A DNA stretch of 64,000 nucleotides, taken from NCBI RefSeq assembly GCF_030730865.1, contig NZ_JAVALZ010000001.1, forward strand, positions 1,302,001 through 1,366,000, given 5' to 3'. Positions within the stretch are counted from its first letter, which is position 1, and every line of letters begins with the position of its first letter. The position numbers and the translations under genes were made by a program. The stretch comes from Uliginosibacterium sp. 31-16 (GTDB taxonomy: Bacteria; Pseudomonadota; Gammaproteobacteria; Burkholderiales; Rhodocyclaceae). Under the pieces are notes generated by a model. It saw only the letters and a program-made list of their open reading frames with translations, did not search any database and was not told where the DNA came from. Below are positions 9,580 through 21,086 of this stretch, in pieces.

Positions 9580-11595
9580 ATGACCCAGCCTCTTCAGTGT
9601 TGCCTGCTCGGCCTTGCGCTCAGCGTGTTCGCCGCCCCTGTCAGTGCGGGCGAGGAGGTCTGGTTCGAGGATCTGCCCACGGTGCTGACCGCCTCGCGCC
9701 TGCCCCAGCCACTGAATGAAGCGCCTGGCGCAGTCACCGTGATCGAAGGCGAGCTGATCCGAGCGACCGGGTATCGTGATCTGGCGCGCATCTTCCGGCT
9801 GGTGCCGGGCATGCAGATCGGGCAGGAACGCGGCAACAGCTACTGGGTGACCTATCACGGGCTGGGGGCCAATTTCCCGTCCGAGTTGCAGGTGCTGGTC
9901 GATGGCCGCTCGGTGTATTCGATGGCCAATTTTGGTGGTGTCGACTGGACCACGCTGCCGGTTTCGCCGGAGGAGATCGACCGAATCGAAGTCGTGCGCG
10001 GGCCGAATGCCGTGACCTATGGCGCGAATGCCTTCATGGGGGTGATCAACATCATCACCTACCACACCGCGCAGAACCCCATCGACCGGGTGCGCAGCAA
10101 TCTGGGCAGCGCCCAGGTTCACGACTTTGAAGGGCTCAAGCACCTCAAGGCCGGTCCGGCGACGTTTCAACTGGCGGCCTCGACAAAACGCGATACCGGT
10201 TTCGACAATCTGCACGACGGGCGCCGCGTGAATGTCGGCAGTCTGCGCAGCGACTGGCGCGTTTCCAATCAGGATGAGCTGATGCTGCGTCTGGCGGCCA
10301 GTTCGGCGTTGCGTGGCGAAGGCTACGAAAACTCCCTGTTCAACAGCGTGGGGCCGCGTGACGCCAGCGCCCAGGCGCAGAGCCTGCACCTCAAGTGGAC
10401 CCGGACGCCGGCAGCGAATGCCGAAATGCTCGTGCAGTTCTATCACAACCAGGAACGCAATCGCGATGCCTGGATTGCGACCGTGCCGGCGGGAGTTCCT
10501 TACGGACCGACCGGCGCCGCCGTCAATCGTGACCGCAAGGGCACGCGTGACCAGCTTGAGTTTCAGTCCCGCCTGTCCAGCGCCGCTCGCCAGACCGTCT
10601 GGGGGGCTGAAGCGCGGCGCGACACGGTCGACTTCCCCTTCATGTATGCCGCTGGCAATCCGGAGCCAACCGACCTGTATCGCCTGTTCGGCAATCTCGA
10701 TGAGCATCTGACGCGCGATCTGCATCTGAATCTTGGCGCCGCGCTCGAAAAATATCGTGGCGAGCCCACCCATATTGCTCCGCGCGCCTTCCTGAACTGG
10801 CAAGTCCAGCCGATGCAGACCCTGAGGGCAGGCGCTTCGCGTGCCTGGGCACAACGCCCGACCTTCGAGAAAGAAGGCGAAACCCGCGTCATCGACCCGC
10901 TCACCGGGACCTTGCTGGTCCATCACCTGGCCAACCCGGATCTGCGCCAGGCCCGCATCGACAGCATCGAACTGGGCTACCTCGGGCGCTTCAAGCCAAT
11001 GGCCAGCAGTCTGGACGTACGCCTGTTCCGCGAGCGCGTGCGCGATTTCATCGTACGCAACCCGGTCAGCTCCACCGCGGCGCTGGAGCCCTGGATGAGC
11101 TCCCTGCAATATCAGAATCTGGCCAGCCCCATTACCTTGCAGGGCGTCGAATACCAGTTGCGCTTCAAACCCTGGAAAGAAGCGGACATCATTTTCAACC
11201 ACACCCTTATCCATCGGCATTCAGGCGATGCGCAGGTGGATGACCGGATTGCTCCCTACACGGCCAGCCTGGCCTGGCAGCAGCGCTGGACGCGGCAATG
11301 GTCGAGCATGTTCAGTGCCGTGCGCGTCGGCCCCATGGCGGGTGCCGATGGCATCGCCACCGGTACGCCGTATGTCACGAAGGCCTACACCAGCTTCGAT
11401 GCACGCATTGCCTGGAATGCCCGCACCGAGAGCGGGCGCAAATACGAAATCGCCCTCAATGCCATCAATCTTGGCAAACGCCATCAGGAAATCCCCGATC
11501 GCGGCGTGCAGGTGTACCGCGCTTATCTGGGCGACGACACGCCCGCCAATGCCGTGACGCCGACGGTCTACGTGTCGCTCAGCGCGGATTTCTGA
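9580..11595 (+). CDS. TonB-dependent outer-membrane receptor
   Basis: A 671-residue outer-membrane gated channel. From ATG 9580 the product begins with a clear Sec signal (hydrophobic core CLLGLALSVFAAPVSA, cleavage predicted after Ala23). The plug domain follows: LPTVLTASRLPQPLNEAPGA, ATGYRDLARIFRLVPGMQIG, LVDGRSVYS, and IDRIEVVRGPNAVTYGANAF. The rest alternates in beta-strand fashion and ends in phenylalanine, as expected for barrel insertion. An ATG at 9532 and a longer frame to 9358 are less likely because the signal would be internal. The plug resembles vitamin B12/colicin-type receptors; the ligand cannot be named. Confidence 0.88.
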   Translation: MTQPLQCCLLGLALSVFAAPVSAGEEVWFEDLPTVLTASRLPQPLNEAPGAVTVIEGELIRATGYRDLARIFRLVPGMQIGQERGNSYWVTYHGLGANFPSELQVLVDGRSVYSMANFGGVDWTTLPVSPEEIDRIEVVRGPNAVTYGANAFMGVINIITYHTAQNPIDRVRSNLGSAQVHDFEGLKHLKAGPATFQLAASTKRDTGFDNLHDGRRVNVGSLRSDWRVSNQDELMLRLAASSALRGEGYENSLFNSVGPRDASAQAQSLHLKWTRTPAANAEMLVQFYHNQERNRDAWIATVPAGVPYGPTGAAVNRDRKGTRDQLEFQSRLSSAARQTVWGAEARRDTVDFPFMYAAGNPEPTDLYRLFGNLDEHLTRDLHLNLGAALEKYRGEPTHIAPRAFLNWQVQPMQTLRAGASRAWAQRPTFEKEGETRVIDPLTGTLLVHHLANPDLRQARIDSIELGYLGRFKPMASSLDVRLFRERVRDFIVRNPVSSTAALEPWMSSLQYQNLASPITLQGVEYQLRFKPWKEADIIFNHTLIHRHSGDAQVDDRIAPYTASLAWQQRWTRQWSSMFSAVRVGPMAGADGIATGTPYVTKAYTSFDARIAWNARTESGRKYEIALNAINLGKRHQEIPDRGVQVYRAYLGDDTPANAVTPTVYVSLSADF

Positions 11596-11610
11596 GGATG
11601 CATGGGGTGT

Positions 11611-11641
11611 CTGTAAAGCCGCGCCCGGCGTGGCTTTACAG
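11611..11641. terminator. Hairpin between convergent receptor and uvrA genes
   Basis: A perfect 10-bp stem (11611-11620 with 11632-11641, CTGTAAAGCC arm) around an 11-nt loop, 15 bp after the receptor stop. No clear U-tract follows on either strand, so termination strength is uncertain. Confidence 0.55.
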
Positions 11642-11648
11642 CATGTCT

Positions 11649-11722
11649 GGCTGAAGAGGCTTGCTGCATGCGCCTCGGCAGGCAGACTGTCTGCCGAGGT
11701 CCGCCGCAAGCCGCTCTTCAGG
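11649..11722. repeat. Long compound intergenic hairpin (family member 3)
   Basis: The outer arms CTGAAGAG and CTCTTCAG match the hairpins near 23608 and 32136. GGCTTGC/GCAAGCC extends the stem, and a nested TCGGCAG/CTGCCGA hairpin fills the centre. It lies 3 bp from the uvrA stop. Confidence 0.5.
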
Positions 11723-11724
11723 CA

Positions 11725-14700
11725 TCAGCGCTTGTTGCGTTTCAGGAAAACCTGCAGCGCCTTGCCGGTGTGGGTTTTGGTTTTCAGCACTCCCGCCAGC
11801 GGGCCTTCATACACCACGCGGCCGCCCTCATCGCCGCCTTCGGGCCCCATGTCGATCAGCCAGTCGGCTTCGGCCATCACGTCCAGATCGTGCTCGATGA
11901 CCAGCGCGGTGTTGCCGGCTTCAACGAGGCGATGCAGCACGGTGATCAGCTTCGCCACGTCGGCCATGTGCAATCCGACAGTGGGCTCGTCCAGCACGTA
12001 GAGCGTGTGCGGGCTCTTGAACTTCGAGGCGCGTGCGGCCGGGTCGGTCTTCACTTTCGCCAGCTCGGTGACCAGCTTGATGCGCTGCGCTTCGCCACCG
12101 GAGAGCGTCGGCGAGGCCTGACCCAGCGTGAGGTAGCCGAGGCCCACGTCCTGCAGCAGACGAAGCGGATGGGAAACCTTGGGATGCGCGGCGAAGAACT
12201 CGACGGCTTCGTCGACTTCCATCGCCAGCACCTGCGCGATGCTCTTCTCGCGCCACAGGGCGGTGAGGGTGTCGGCGTTGAAACGCGCGCCATCGCAGAC
12301 TTCGCAATGCACTTTCACGTCCGGCAGGAAGCTCATCGCCACGGTCTGCACGCCCGCGCCTTCGCAGCTCGGGCAGCGTCCGTCGCCGGTGTTGAAGGAG
12401 AAGCGTGCGGCTTGCCAGCCACGCAGCTTGGCGGTCTCGGTGTTGGCGAAGAGCTTGCGGATCTCGTCCCAGAAGCCGACGTAGGTGGCAGGACAACTGC
12501 GCGGCGTCTTGCCGATCGGCGTCTGGTCCACTTCGAGCACGCGGCCGACTGCTTGCCAGCCGGTGATCGACGCGCAGCCCTGTATGCCGCTGGCAAGCTT
12601 CTCGGTGCGCGGCATCGGCTTGGCGGATTTGCGCCCGGCGGGCGTGGCCTTCTCGTCTTCGTCGCCGCCGATCAGGCGTTTCAGGTTGGCGTGCAGCACA
12701 TCGCGCGCCAGCGTGGATTTGCCCGAGCCGGACACGCCGGTGACCACCGTCAGGCGATTCAGCGGCACACGCACGGCCACGTTCTGCAGGTTGTGCAGCG
12801 TGCCACCGACGAGTTCGATGAAGGGATCTGCAGAGGCAGGCGCAGCGCGGCTGTGCAGCGGGTGCTGCAGCGGCTCGCGCAGGCATTGGCCGGTGACCGA
12901 ATCGTTTGAGGCGATCAGCTGTGCCGCCGTGCCTTGCGCGATCAGGCGCCCGCCGCGCGTGCCGGCGCCGGGGCCGAGGTCCAGTACTTCGTCGGCGCGG
13001 CGGATGGTTTCTTCGTCGTGCTCCACCACCACCACCGTGTTGCCCTTGGCGCGCAATGCTTCGAGCATGTCCAGCAGTACGCCGTTGTCACGCGGGTGGA
13101 GGCCGATGGAAGGTTCGTCGAGCACATAGCACACGCCGCGCAGATTGCTGCCGAGCTGCGATGCCAGACGGATACGCTGGGCCTCGCCGCCGGAGAGCGT
13201 GGGCGCGGCGCGATCCAGCGCGAGGTAGCCGAGGCCCACGTCGTGCAGGAAGGCGAGGCGGTGCTTGAGCTCGCTGATGATGTCGCGGCCGATGCCGGCT
13301 TCGCGGCCTTCGAGCTGCAGACCATTCACCCATTCGCCCAGCGCGTTGACCGAACGCTTGCTGTAGCCGGTGATTGATACGTCGCGATAGCGCACCGCGC
13401 GCGCCACCGGATTCAGGCGTTCGCCGTGGCAGCTGCGGCATTCGACTTCCGCGCCGTCCTCGTCATCGAGCCCGGCGAATTCCATTTCGGCGACGTCGAC
13501 CTCCGGGTCCTTCATCCATTTCGGAATCTCCACGCCGGTGCCGCAGCAGCTCTCGCACCAGCCGTGCTTGGAATTGTAGGAGAAGAGGCGCGGGTCGAGT
13601 TCCGGGAAGCTGGTGCCGCAACTCGGGCAGGCGCGCAGGGTGGAGAATACCGCGTCGCCACCCTCTGGCGTGATCACGCGGATCGTGCCCTTGCCGATGC
13701 CCAGCGCGTCGGCGAGTTTCTCGCGCAGCTCGGCTTCGTGGTTGGCATGCACATCCACATCGCATACCGGTAGCTCGATATTGTGTTCCTTGAAGCGGTC
13801 CAGGCGTGGCCAGGGCGAGACCGGCAGAAACTCGCCGTCGACGCGCAGATGGGTGTAGCCCTTGTTCTTGGCCCAGCGTGCCAGCTCGGTGTACAGGCCT
13901 TTGCGATTGACCACCAGCGGGGCGAGCAGGCCGATCTTGTGGCCGCGATAGTCGCGCAGCAGGCGTGCGGCGATGGCGTCCTGACTCTGCGGTTCGATCG
14001 CGCAGTTGCAGTCCGGGCAATGCTGAGTGCCGAGCTTCACGAAGAGCAGGCGCAGGAAGTGATGCACCTCGGTGAGCGTGCCGACGGTGCTCTTGCGCCC
14101 GCCGCGGCTGGTGCGCTGTTCGATCGCCACGGTAGGTGGAATGCCGTGGATCGCATCCACATCCGGCTTGCTCGCCGGCTGCACGAACTGGCGCGCGTAG
14201 GCGTTCAGCGATTCGAGATAGCGGCGCTGGCCTTCGGCAAACAGGATGTCAAACGCCAGCGTGGATTTGCCCGAGCCGGACACGCCGGTGACCACGGTGA
14301 ACTTGTTGTGCTGGATCGCCAGCGAGACGTTCTTGAGGTTGTGCTCGCGGGCGTGGGTGATCTGGATGGTGTCGGGTGCCTCCACCGGCAGGTAGCGTAC
14401 GCGCGGTTCGGCAGCCTTGAGGGGCGTCGCATCGAGCCGGTATTCCGCCAGCGCCCGCCCGGTATGCGAACGCGGCTCGGCGATCAGGTCATCAATCGTG
14501 CCGGCAACGAGAATCTCGCCGCCAGCGTCGCCGCCTTCCGGGCCGAGGTCGATCAGCCAATCGGCTGCACGCATGACATCCAGATTGTGTTCGACGACCA
14601 GTACGGTGTTACCGGCATCGACCAGCGCGCGCAAGGCGCGCAGCAGCTTCACGATATCGCCGAAGTGCAGGCCGGTGGTCGGTTCATCGAAGAGGAACAG

Positions 14701-17337
14701 GCTGCCTTTGGTGGAGGCTTTCTTCTTCGAGGATTTCGCCGCGTATTCCGCCAGATGCCCGGCTAGCTTGAGGCGCTGCGCTTCGCCGCCGGAGAGCGTG
14801 GGCACTGGCTGGCCGAGGGTGAGGTAATCGAGGCCGACGTCCACCAGCGGCTGGATGGCGCGCACCAGATCCTTGTCACCGGCGAAGAAGTTCAGCGCAT
14901 CGGCACAGGTCAGTTCCAGCACCTTGGCGATGTTCTTGCCTTGTAGTTGCAGCTCAAGAATCTCCGGGCGGTAGCGTTTGCCGTCGCAATCCGGGCAGCG
15001 CAGATACACGTCGGAGAGGAACTGCATCTCGACGTGCTCGAAGCCATTGCCGCCGCAGGTGGGGCAGCGGCCGTCGCCGGAGTTGAAGGAGAAGGTGCCG
15101 GCGGTGTAGCCGCGCTGTTCGGCATCGGGCAGAGCCGCGAAGCGCTTGCGGATCACGTCGAAGGCGCCGACGTAGCTGGCCGGGTTGGAGCGCGTGGTCT
15201 TGCCGATCTGGCTCTGATCGACCATGACAATGGCTTCGATCAGGTCTTCGCCGACAAGTTTCGCAAACGCGCCCGGAGCTTCGGTGGCTTCGCCCTTGGC
15301 CTTCTTCAGCGCCGGCCACAGCACGTCCTGAATCAGCGTGGATTTCCCGGAACCGGATACGCCGGTGACGCAGACCAGCCGCCCCAGCGGGATGGAGAGG
15401 TCCACATTTTTCAGGTTGTTGGCCGTGGCGCCGAGCAGCTTGAGGCGCGGGGTTTTAACTTCGACCTTCTGGCGAATGAGGCCGGCGTCGACCTGCTTGT
15501 GACCGCCCAGATATTGCGCTGTAAGGGTGTCGGTGCGGGCGCGCAGCTCGTCCGGTGTGCCGTTGAATACGATGTTGCCGCCAGCCGCACCGGGGCCGGG
15601 GCCGATGTCGACAATGCGATCGGCATTGAGCATTACGGCCGGGTCGTGTTCCACCACCACCAGCGAGTTGCCGGCGTCGCGCAGCCGCCGCATCACGCCG
15701 TTGATGCGGTCGATGTCGCGCGGGTGCAGGCCGATGGAGGGCTCGTCGAGCACAAAGAGCGTGTTCACCAGTGAGGTGCCCAGTGCGGTGGTCAGATTGA
15801 TGCGCTGCACCTCGCCGCCCGAGAGTGTGCGGCTCTGGCGGTCCAGCGTGAGGTAGCCGAGGCCCACCTCGCACAGGTAGCTGAGCCGCCCACGGATCTC
15901 GTTCATCACCAGATCGACCGCGTCGCCCGCGCTGCCTTCTATCTGCAGCTCGCGGAAGAAATCGCGCGCGCGTTCGATCGGCAGGCTCATCGCGTCGTGC
16001 AGCGACAGGCCGGGCAGGGCTTGCAGTTGCTCGTCGGCCAGACGCATACCCTTGGGGCGGAAGCGTCGCCGTTGCGTGCCGAGCGCGGCGTCAGCCTGCT
16101 CTTTCGAGCCCACGCGCCAGAGCAGCGAATCCGTCTTCAGGCGCGCACCCGCGCAGGCCGGGCAGTCGGTGTAGGCGCGGTAGCGGCTGAGCAGCACGCG
16201 GATGTGCATCTTGTAGGCCTTGGTTTCCAGCCAGTCGAAGAAGCTGCGCACGCCGTACCAGTATTTCGGCCAGGAGCGTTGCCAGCTCTTGAACTCGGGC
16301 TCGCCTTCCATGACCCAATGCCGATGTTCTGCGGGCAGATCGCACCAGGCGATGTCGGTGGCCACGCCGCGTAGGCGGCACATCTTCATCAGGTCGTCCT
16401 GACATTCCTTGTAGCTCTCGCTCTGCCAGGGCTTCACCGCACCACCGGCGAGCGTCTTCGATTCGTCCGGCACGATCAGGCCGGGGTCGATGCCAATCAC
16501 GCGGCCGAAACCCTTGCAGGTCTCGCAGGCGCCGACGGCGGAGTTGAACGAAAAGTTGGCCGAGGTGGGTGCGCTGTAGTGGATGTCGCACTCGGCGCAG
16601 TGCAGGTCGGCGGAGAACTTCCAGACTTGCCCGGCGAGTGCATCGATCAGGGCTTCGCCGCCCAGATGCACTTCCAGCTTGCCGTTGCCGAGTTTCAGCG
16701 CGGCCTCCAGCGCTTCGCTGACGCGCGCAGTTTCGGCATTGCCAAAGCGGAAGCGATCCACCGTCACCAGAATGCGTTTGCCATCTTCGGTGATGCGTGT
16801 GAAGCCCTGACGCTCCAGATGGCCGCGCATTTCTTCGACCGTGAAATTCTCGGGAACCGGCAGGGGCGCGACGATGGCCAGACGCGGGTCCTCATGCTGC
16901 GGGCAGCGCGTGGCCAGCGTGGCGAGGAGAGTCTGCGGCGTTTCTTTCTCGACCTTGGCACCGCAGCCCTTGCAATACAGGTGGCTGGCGCGGGCGTAGA
17001 GCAGCTTCAGGTAATCGGCCAGCTCGGTCATGGTGCCGACCGTGGAGCGCGAAGTGCGCACCTGATTGCTCTGGTCGATGGCGATCGCCGGCGGCACGCC
17101 CTCGATGGCGTCGACCTGCGGCTTGTCCATGCGGTCGAGGAACTGCCGCGCGTAGGGCGAGAAGGTCTCGACGTAGCGGCGCTGGCCCTCGGCATAGAGC
17201 GTGTCGAAAACCAGTGAGCTCTTGCCTGAGCCTGAGGGGCCGGTGACGACCACCAGCTCACCGAGCGGGATGTCGAGCGAGAGGTTCTTGAGGTTGTTCT
17301 GGCGGGCGCCGCGAATGCGGATATACGGGTGCGACAT
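11725..17337 (-). CDS. uvrA: Tandem (double-length) UvrA-type excinuclease ABC subunit A
   Basis: A 1,870-residue protein, twice the usual 940 residues of UvrA, which recognises damaged DNA in nucleotide excision repair. Two complete UvrA units are fused head to tail. The four Walker A motifs (GPSGSGKSS, then three of GVSGSGKST) map near 17220, 15350, 14275 and 12720. Four LSGGE signatures ([11 protein letters not shown] and three LSGGEAQR) and several CxxC zinc modules are present. The ATG at 17337 ([19 protein letters not shown]) fits the UvrA N-terminus. Such forms are known in proteobacteria beside a normal uvrA, so this is probably an accessory paralog; no normal copy is in this window. 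Confidence 0.93.
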   Translation of the reverse strand: MSHPYIRIRGARQNNLKNLSLDIPLGELVVVTGPSGSGKSSLVFDTLYAEGQRRYVETFSPYARQFLDRMDKPQVDAIEGVPPAIAIDQSNQVRTSRSTVGTMTELADYLKLLYARASHLYCKGCGAKVEKETPQTLLATLATRCPQHEDPRLAIVAPLPVPENFTVEEMRGHLERQGFTRITEDGKRILVTVDRFRFGNAETARVSEALEAALKLGNGKLEVHLGGEALIDALAGQVWKFSADLHCAECDIHYSAPTSANFSFNSAVGACETCKGFGRVIGIDPGLIVPDESKTLAGGAVKPWQSESYKECQDDLMKMCRLRGVATDIAWCDLPAEHRHWVMEGEPEFKSWQRSWPKYWYGVRSFFDWLETKAYKMHIRVLLSRYRAYTDCPACAGARLKTDSLLWRVGSKEQADAALGTQRRRFRPKGMRLADEQLQALPGLSLHDAMSLPIERARDFFRELQIEGSAGDAVDLVMNEIRGRLSYLCEVGLGYLTLDRQSRTLSGGEVQRINLTTALGTSLVNTLFVLDEPSIGLHPRDIDRINGVMRRLRDAGNSLVVVEHDPAVMLNADRIVDIGPGPGAAGGNIVFNGTPDELRARTDTLTAQYLGGHKQVDAGLIRQKVEVKTPRLKLLGATANNLKNVDLSIPLGRLVCVTGVSGSGKSTLIQDVLWPALKKAKGEATEAPGAFAKLVGEDLIEAIVMVDQSQIGKTTRSNPASYVGAFDVIRKRFAALPDAEQRGYTAGTFSFNSGDGRCPTCGGNGFEHVEMQFLSDVYLRCPDCDGKRYRPEILELQLQGKNIAKVLELTCADALNFFAGDKDLVRAIQPLVDVGLDYLTLGQPVPTLSGGEAQRLKLAGHLAEYAAKSSKKKASTKGSLFLFDEPTTGLHFGDIVKLLRALRALVDAGNTVLVVEHNLDVMRAADWLIDLGPEGGDAGGEILVAGTIDDLIAEPRSHTGRALAEYRLDATPLKAAEPRVRYLPVEAPDTIQITHAREHNLKNVSLAIQHNKFTVVTGVSGSGKSTLAFDILFAEGQRRYLESLNAYARQFVQPASKPDVDAIHGIPPTVAIEQRTSRGGRKSTVGTLTEVHHFLRLLFVKLGTQHCPDCNCAIEPQSQDAIAARLLRDYRGHKIGLLAPLVVNRKGLYTELARWAKNKGYTHLRVDGEFLPVSPWPRLDRFKEHNIELPVCDVDVHANHEAELREKLADALGIGKGTIRVITPEGGDAVFSTLRACPSCGTSFPELDPRLFSYNSKHGWCESCCGTGVEIPKWMKDPEVDVAEMEFAGLDDEDGAEVECRSCHGERLNPVARAVRYRDVSITGYSKRSVNALGEWVNGLQLEGREAGIGRDIISELKHRLAFLHDVGLGYLALDRAAPTLSGGEAQRIRLASQLGSNLRGVCYVLDEPSIGLHPRDNGVLLDMLEALRAKGNTVVVVEHDEETIRRADEVLDLGPGAGTRGGRLIAQGTAAQLIASNDSVTGQCLREPLQHPLHSRAAPASADPFIELVGGTLHNLQNVAVRVPLNRLTVVTGVSGSGKSTLARDVLHANLKRLIGGDEDEKATPAGRKSAKPMPRTEKLASGIQGCASITGWQAVGRVLEVDQTPIGKTPRSCPATYVGFWDEIRKLFANTETAKLRGWQAARFSFNTGDGRCPSCEGAGVQTVAMSFLPDVKVHCEVCDGARFNADTLTALWREKSIAQVLAMEVDEAVEFFAAHPKVSHPLRLLQDVGLGYLTLGQASPTLSGGEAQRIKLVTELAKVKTDPAARASKFKSPHTLYVLDEPTVGLHMADVAKLITVLHRLVEAGNTALVIEHDLDVMAEADWLIDMGPEGGDEGGRVVYEGPLAGVLKTKTHTGKALQVFLKRNKR

Positions 17338-17411
17338 GGCTGGGGAATCCGGCAAGTATTTTTTGGTGTGCCAGAATTGTCGCAGGATCACCCGATCAGG
17401 AGCCAATCGAA
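17338..17411. promoter_or_regulatory. Divergent intergenic region, uvrA / small ORF
   Basis: These 74 bp must hold the start signals of both divergent genes. AGGAG at 17398-17402 is a good ribosome site for the plus-strand gene. I see no convincing LexA-type palindrome. Confidence 0.4.
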
Positions 17412-17648
17412 ATGATCAATCTTCGTCACGCAGTCAAACACGCCCGCAGTGGCAACTGGGCCCGGGCGCATGAGATGGCTCAGGCCGATGATTCCCTTCT
17501 GGGGTCATGGTTGCACGGCATCCTGCATATCCATGAGGGTGATCTGGACAATGCCGGCTACTGGTACGCCAAGGCCCACCGAAACTTTGCCCAGCACGGA
17601 ACGGTGGAAGAAGAGCTCGGCAAGCTGGAAGCCGAGCTGCTGGATTAG
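17412..17648 (+). CDS. Conserved small hypothetical protein
   Basis: A 78-residue cytoplasmic protein, acidic at the C-terminus, with an AGGAG ribosome site 9 bp before its ATG. The text [21 protein letters not shown] and [20 protein letters not shown] reads like a single degenerate helical-hairpin (TPR-like) repeat pair. It is divergent from uvrA and 23 bp from the convergent gene on the other strand. Function unknown; the start and codon use suggest it is real. Confidence 0.65.
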   Translation: MINLRHAVKHARSGNWARAHEMAQADDSLLGSWLHGILHIHEGDLDNAGYWYAKAHRNFAQHGTVEEELGKLEAELLD

Positions 17649-17671
17649 GCGGCCTTGGCGGCGAGCTTCCG

Positions 17672-19108
17672 TCAGGCTGGTTCAGCGCGCTGACGCATGC
17701 GCGCGATGATCTGGCGCAAGCGTTGTGACTCCTCCACGCGCGGATGATCAGGGAAGCGGTTGGCCAGTGTCACGAAGAAACGCTCGGCCAGTTCGTCCTG
17801 ATTCAGGTCTTCGCACAGGATCTGGCCACCGAGGAAATACACCTCGGCCAGCAGAGGGCTGTTGCGGAAAGCCTTGTCGAAACCGTTGAGGATCTCCATC
17901 GCCAGCTTCGGTTCGCGCGCATGGCGTGCCGCTTCGGCCAGTTGCAGCACGGTCGCCGCGTCTTCCGGGCGGAATTCCGGCTGCTTCTCGCGGCAGCGCT
18001 TCCAGGCATCCAGCGCATTGCGCCGCTGCTCCTTGCGCAACAGCAGCGGAATCAGTTTCTGGCTGTGGTTGAGCAGGCGCTCATCCTTGCCCGCCAGGTG
18101 CAGTAGCTTGTTGTAACGTTCCTGCGCGGCCGTATTCTCCGGGTCCAGGCGCTGCGCCTCATAGGCGATTTCCAGCGCCTGATCGACCATGCCCTCGGCC
18201 AGAAACTCCGTGATGCGTGCCGAGTCCGGATCTTCCTTGGCCTTGGCAGCGGCTGAGCCCCCGCGCCGGCCGGGCAGCACTTCCACATCCAGCCCCAGCT
18301 GTTCATGGAACTGGTACAGCACGTAGCCCAGCATGTTGAAGGCGATCAGCGTGAAGTGCATGGCCACGCCAGTGATTAGCCAGACCGATCCTGCCAGACG
18401 CGGACGCAGGTTGGCGAAGAGCTTCTGCGAAGCTTCCATGGCGGCCGTGAAGGCCACTTCATCCTGCGACGCCATCGCCTGCTGCAGAGTCACCTGCAAC
18501 TCGCCCCACTTCTGCAGCATGGGCAGCAGTGAGCTCTCGAAGACCTTGAACATCAGGAACATCTGGCCCGTCGACAGGAAATACAGGAATATGCACAGCA
18601 GCAGATAAGGCGCGCCGATGCCGCTGATCAGGCTCCAGCCCGCCGCCGGATTCAGGCCGGTGCTCAGGCTGCGGCTCGTCACCAGTGCCATCAGCGCCGC
18701 CGGCGTGATCAGCATCACCGCGAAATTCGCCAGCATGCCCATGCCTTCGCCGAACAGGCCCGCCACCAGACCCACCGCGAAACCCGGGATGATGAACAGT
18801 CCCATGATCTTGTACGGCATGTGCGCCAGAGTCTCGTCCGGCAGCGGCGAATACTGCGTGGGTGACAGGCGACCCAGCGAAGTCTCCGACAGGACCCGGC
18901 TGCCGAAGCGCAGCAGGAACACCCAGCTCAGCAGCGACAGGCCGCCGATGCACACCATCATGGCTGGCAGGCTGGTGGCAAACGCCCCGAGTGCCGGCAG
19001 CGCAGCGAACACCACCACCCGCCACAGCACCGAGGGCGTCAGCGGAAACAGGAAGAAACGCGGCACCCGCGTCCAGAACGGCGGGATCAGGGGATTGCTG
19101 CTGGCCAT
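17672..19108 (-). CDS. Membrane protein with C-terminal TPR-like repeats
   Basis: A 478-residue protein not assigned to a named family. The first 270 residues hold about six hydrophobic helices in pairs, the last near ITGVAMHFTLIAFNMLGYVLYQF. After a basic, low-complexity linker (GRRGGSAAAKAKE), residues 300-478 are helical with repeat texture such as ALEIAYEAQRLDPENTAAQERYNKLL, typical of TPR hairpins. A membrane-anchored scaffold is a reasonable guess; nothing supports a more specific role. Confidence 0.6.
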   Translation of the reverse strand: MASSNPLIPPFWTRVPRFFLFPLTPSVLWRVVVFAALPALGAFATSLPAMMVCIGGLSLLSWVFLLRFGSRVLSETSLGRLSPTQYSPLPDETLAHMPYKIMGLFIIPGFAVGLVAGLFGEGMGMLANFAVMLITPAALMALVTSRSLSTGLNPAAGWSLISGIGAPYLLLCIFLYFLSTGQMFLMFKVFESSLLPMLQKWGELQVTLQQAMASQDEVAFTAAMEASQKLFANLRPRLAGSVWLITGVAMHFTLIAFNMLGYVLYQFHEQLGLDVEVLPGRRGGSAAAKAKEDPDSARITEFLAEGMVDQALEIAYEAQRLDPENTAAQERYNKLLHLAGKDERLLNHSQKLIPLLLRKEQRRNALDAWKRCREKQPEFRPEDAATVLQLAEAARHAREPKLAMEILNGFDKAFRNSPLLAEVYFLGGQILCEDLNQDELAERFFVTLANRFPDHPRVEESQRLRQIIARMRQRAEPA

Positions 19109-19230
19109 GCTGGGTGCTCGCGTGAGGGATCAATGACAGGCTGGATTATGCCTGCTGCACACAACAAGAACGAGGAAGAAATCCCGAAAACAGCCCGCCT
19201 GCCCGGACAGCCGCATGGGGATTGGGGCTG

Positions 19231-19320
19231 GCCGGAGAGAGGCTGAGGGTGTCTTCCGGCTGAGGCTTGGTAGCAGGGAACGCAGGCTTGGTGGTTCCCG
19301 CACTTCGGGCGGAAACCACC
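19231..19320. repeat. Two hairpins in the 19.1-19.4 kb intergenic space
   Basis: The 275-bp gap 19109-19383 shows no convincing gene. It contains a GCCGGA/TCCGGC stem (19231-19260) loosely like the bulged-hairpin family. A second structure near 19290-19320 has GGTGGTT and AACCACC arms with an inner CCGC/GCGG stem. Both lie downstream of the minus-strand HerA-like gene and may end its transcript. Confidence 0.4.
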
Positions 19321-19383
19321 GGGCTGCAAACGCGAGCTCCGCTGACTTTCCTCAGCGCTCAGTCCCCGGTGTTTCGCAACGCG

Positions 19384-20922
19384 TCACCGACGCCCGCCCA
19401 GAATCGAACCGAGTACGCCGCGAACGATCTCGCGGCCGACGGCACTGCCGATGGTTCGGGTCATGGATTTGGCGGCAGTCTGGGCGAGGCCGTCGTGGCG
19501 ACCGCCGCGCGGGCCGGTGGTGCCGAAGAGGATGCCGCCAAGAGCGCCGCCCAGCCCGCCTAGCAGGCCACCCCCCTCGCTTTGCGGCGCGGGCTGGACC
19601 TGTCCGGGCTGGTTGCCTGCAGAGCCTTGCTGGGTGCCGCTTACCGAGGGGGCCGCACGCAGCTTCTCAAAGGCGGATTCGCGGTCCAGCGCTTCTTCGT
19701 AGGCGCCGTAGACCAGCGAGTTGTTGATCGCCGCGTTGCGCTCGTCGGCGCTCATCGGGCCGATGCGCGAGGCGGGTGGCAACACGAAGGCGCGCTCGAC
19801 GATGCAGGGCGTGCCTTTCGCGTCGAGGAAGGAGATCAGCGCTTCGCCGACGCCCAGTTCGGTGATCGCCGCTTCGGTGCTGAATTTCGGGTTGGCGCGC
19901 ATGGTTTCGGCGGCGACCTTGACGGCCTTCTGGTCGCGCGGGGTGAAGGCTCTCAATGCGTGCTGCACCCGATTTCCGAGCTGGCCGAGTACGCTGTCCG
20001 GCACGTCGAGCGGATTCTGGGTGACGAAGTAAATGCCGACGCCCTTGGAGCGGATCAGGCGCACGACCTGTTCGATCTTTTCGAGCAGCGCCGCGGGCGC
20101 ATCGTTGAACAGCAGATGTGCTTCGTCGAAGAAGAACACCAGCTTGGGCTTGTCCAGATCGCCGGCCTCGGGAAGTTGCTCGAACAGCTCGGCGAGCATC
20201 CACAGCAGGAAGCTGGCGTAGAGCTTGGGCGCGTTGTAGAGCTTGTCGGCGGCGAGGATGTTGATGACGCCGCGGCCCTGCGGATCGGTCTGCATCAGAT
20301 CCATGATGTTGAGCATCGGTTCGCCGAAGAACTTGCCGGCGCCCTGTTCTTCCAGCGTCAGCAGGCCGCGCTGGATGGCGCCGATACTGGCGGCGGACAC
20401 GTTGCCGTATTTCGTCGTCAGTTCGCGGGCGTTCTCGCCGATCCACTGCACCATGGCGCGCAGGTCTTTCAGATCGAGCAGCAGCAGGCCGTTGTCATCG
20501 GCCACCTTGAACACGATCTGCAGCACGCCGGCCTGGGTTTCGTTGAGCGACAACAGGCGCCCGATCAGCAGCGGGCCCATGTCTGAAATCGTGGCGCGCA
20601 CCGGATGGCCCTGTTCACCGAACACGTCCCACAGCGTGGTCATGAACTTGGACGGCTCCCAGTCCTTCACGCCGAGCATGTCCAGCCGCTCCTGTAGCTT
20701 CGGCTTCAGCTCGCCCGCGGCTCCGAGGCCGGACAGATCGCCCTTCACATCCGCCATGAACACCGGCACGCCGATGTTGGCGAAAGATTCAGCGAGCTTT
20801 TGCAGGGTGACGGTCTTGCCAGTACCGGTGGCGCCGGTGATCAGGCCGTGGCGGTTGGCGAACTGGGGCAGCAGGGCAATTTCGGTGTCGCCGCTGCGGG
20901 CGATGACGAGGGGGGCGGTCAT
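19384..20922 (-). CDS. HerA-like / DUF853 ATPase (YjgR type)
   Basis: A 512-residue P-loop ATPase of the HerA/FtsK superfamily; the DUF853 branch has no settled function. Walker A GATGTGKT is at residues 30-37 and Walker B is [13 protein letters not shown]. Later family segments are [27 protein letters not shown] (read in parts) and [20 protein letters not shown]. The last 80 residues are glycine-rich. ATG 20922 follows a GAGAGA ribosome site and gives the usual [11 protein letters not shown] start; the ATG 18 bp upstream is less likely. Confidence 0.88.
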   Translation of the reverse strand: MTAPLVIARSGDTEIALLPQFANRHGLITGATGTGKTVTLQKLAESFANIGVPVFMADVKGDLSGLGAAGELKPKLQERLDMLGVKDWEPSKFMTTLWDVFGEQGHPVRATISDMGPLLIGRLLSLNETQAGVLQIVFKVADDNGLLLLDLKDLRAMVQWIGENARELTTKYGNVSAASIGAIQRGLLTLEEQGAGKFFGEPMLNIMDLMQTDPQGRGVINILAADKLYNAPKLYASFLLWMLAELFEQLPEAGDLDKPKLVFFFDEAHLLFNDAPAALLEKIEQVVRLIRSKGVGIYFVTQNPLDVPDSVLGQLGNRVQHALRAFTPRDQKAVKVAAETMRANPKFSTEAAITELGVGEALISFLDAKGTPCIVERAFVLPPASRIGPMSADERNAAINNSLVYGAYEEALDRESAFEKLRAAPSVSGTQQGSAGNQPGQVQPAPQSEGGGLLGGLGGALGGILFGTTGPRGGRHDGLAQTAAKSMTRTIGSAVGREIVRGVLGSILGGRR

Positions 20923-21032
20923 GTTGGTCTCTCCGTGCAAGAAACGTATTCAACCCGGATTATCCATCAGGGCGCGAGATGTGAATGATCGGGTTTATAC
21001 CTTCTACCGTCGGCCTTCTGTGCGGCCAGGGC

Positions 21033-21059
21033 AAAAAAACGGGCGCGATATACGCGCCC
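21033..21059 (-). terminator. Rho-independent terminator
   Basis: Read on the minus strand, a 7-bp GGGCGCG/CGCGCCC stem with a 5-nt loop is followed by a run of seven T. It lies 28 bp past the stop of the minus-strand cysteine-rich gene. Confidence 0.85.
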
Positions 21060-21086
21060 AAATCAGGGGGGGATGCTACAAAAACC

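Noticed and set aside
11668-12909. 413-codon plus-strand frame in the uvrA region
   Set aside because: Shadow of the fourth ABC module of UvrA.
19267-19563. 98-codon plus-strand frame
   Set aside because: It overlaps the 3' end of the minus-strand HerA-like gene and a hairpin-rich gap; no ribosome site.
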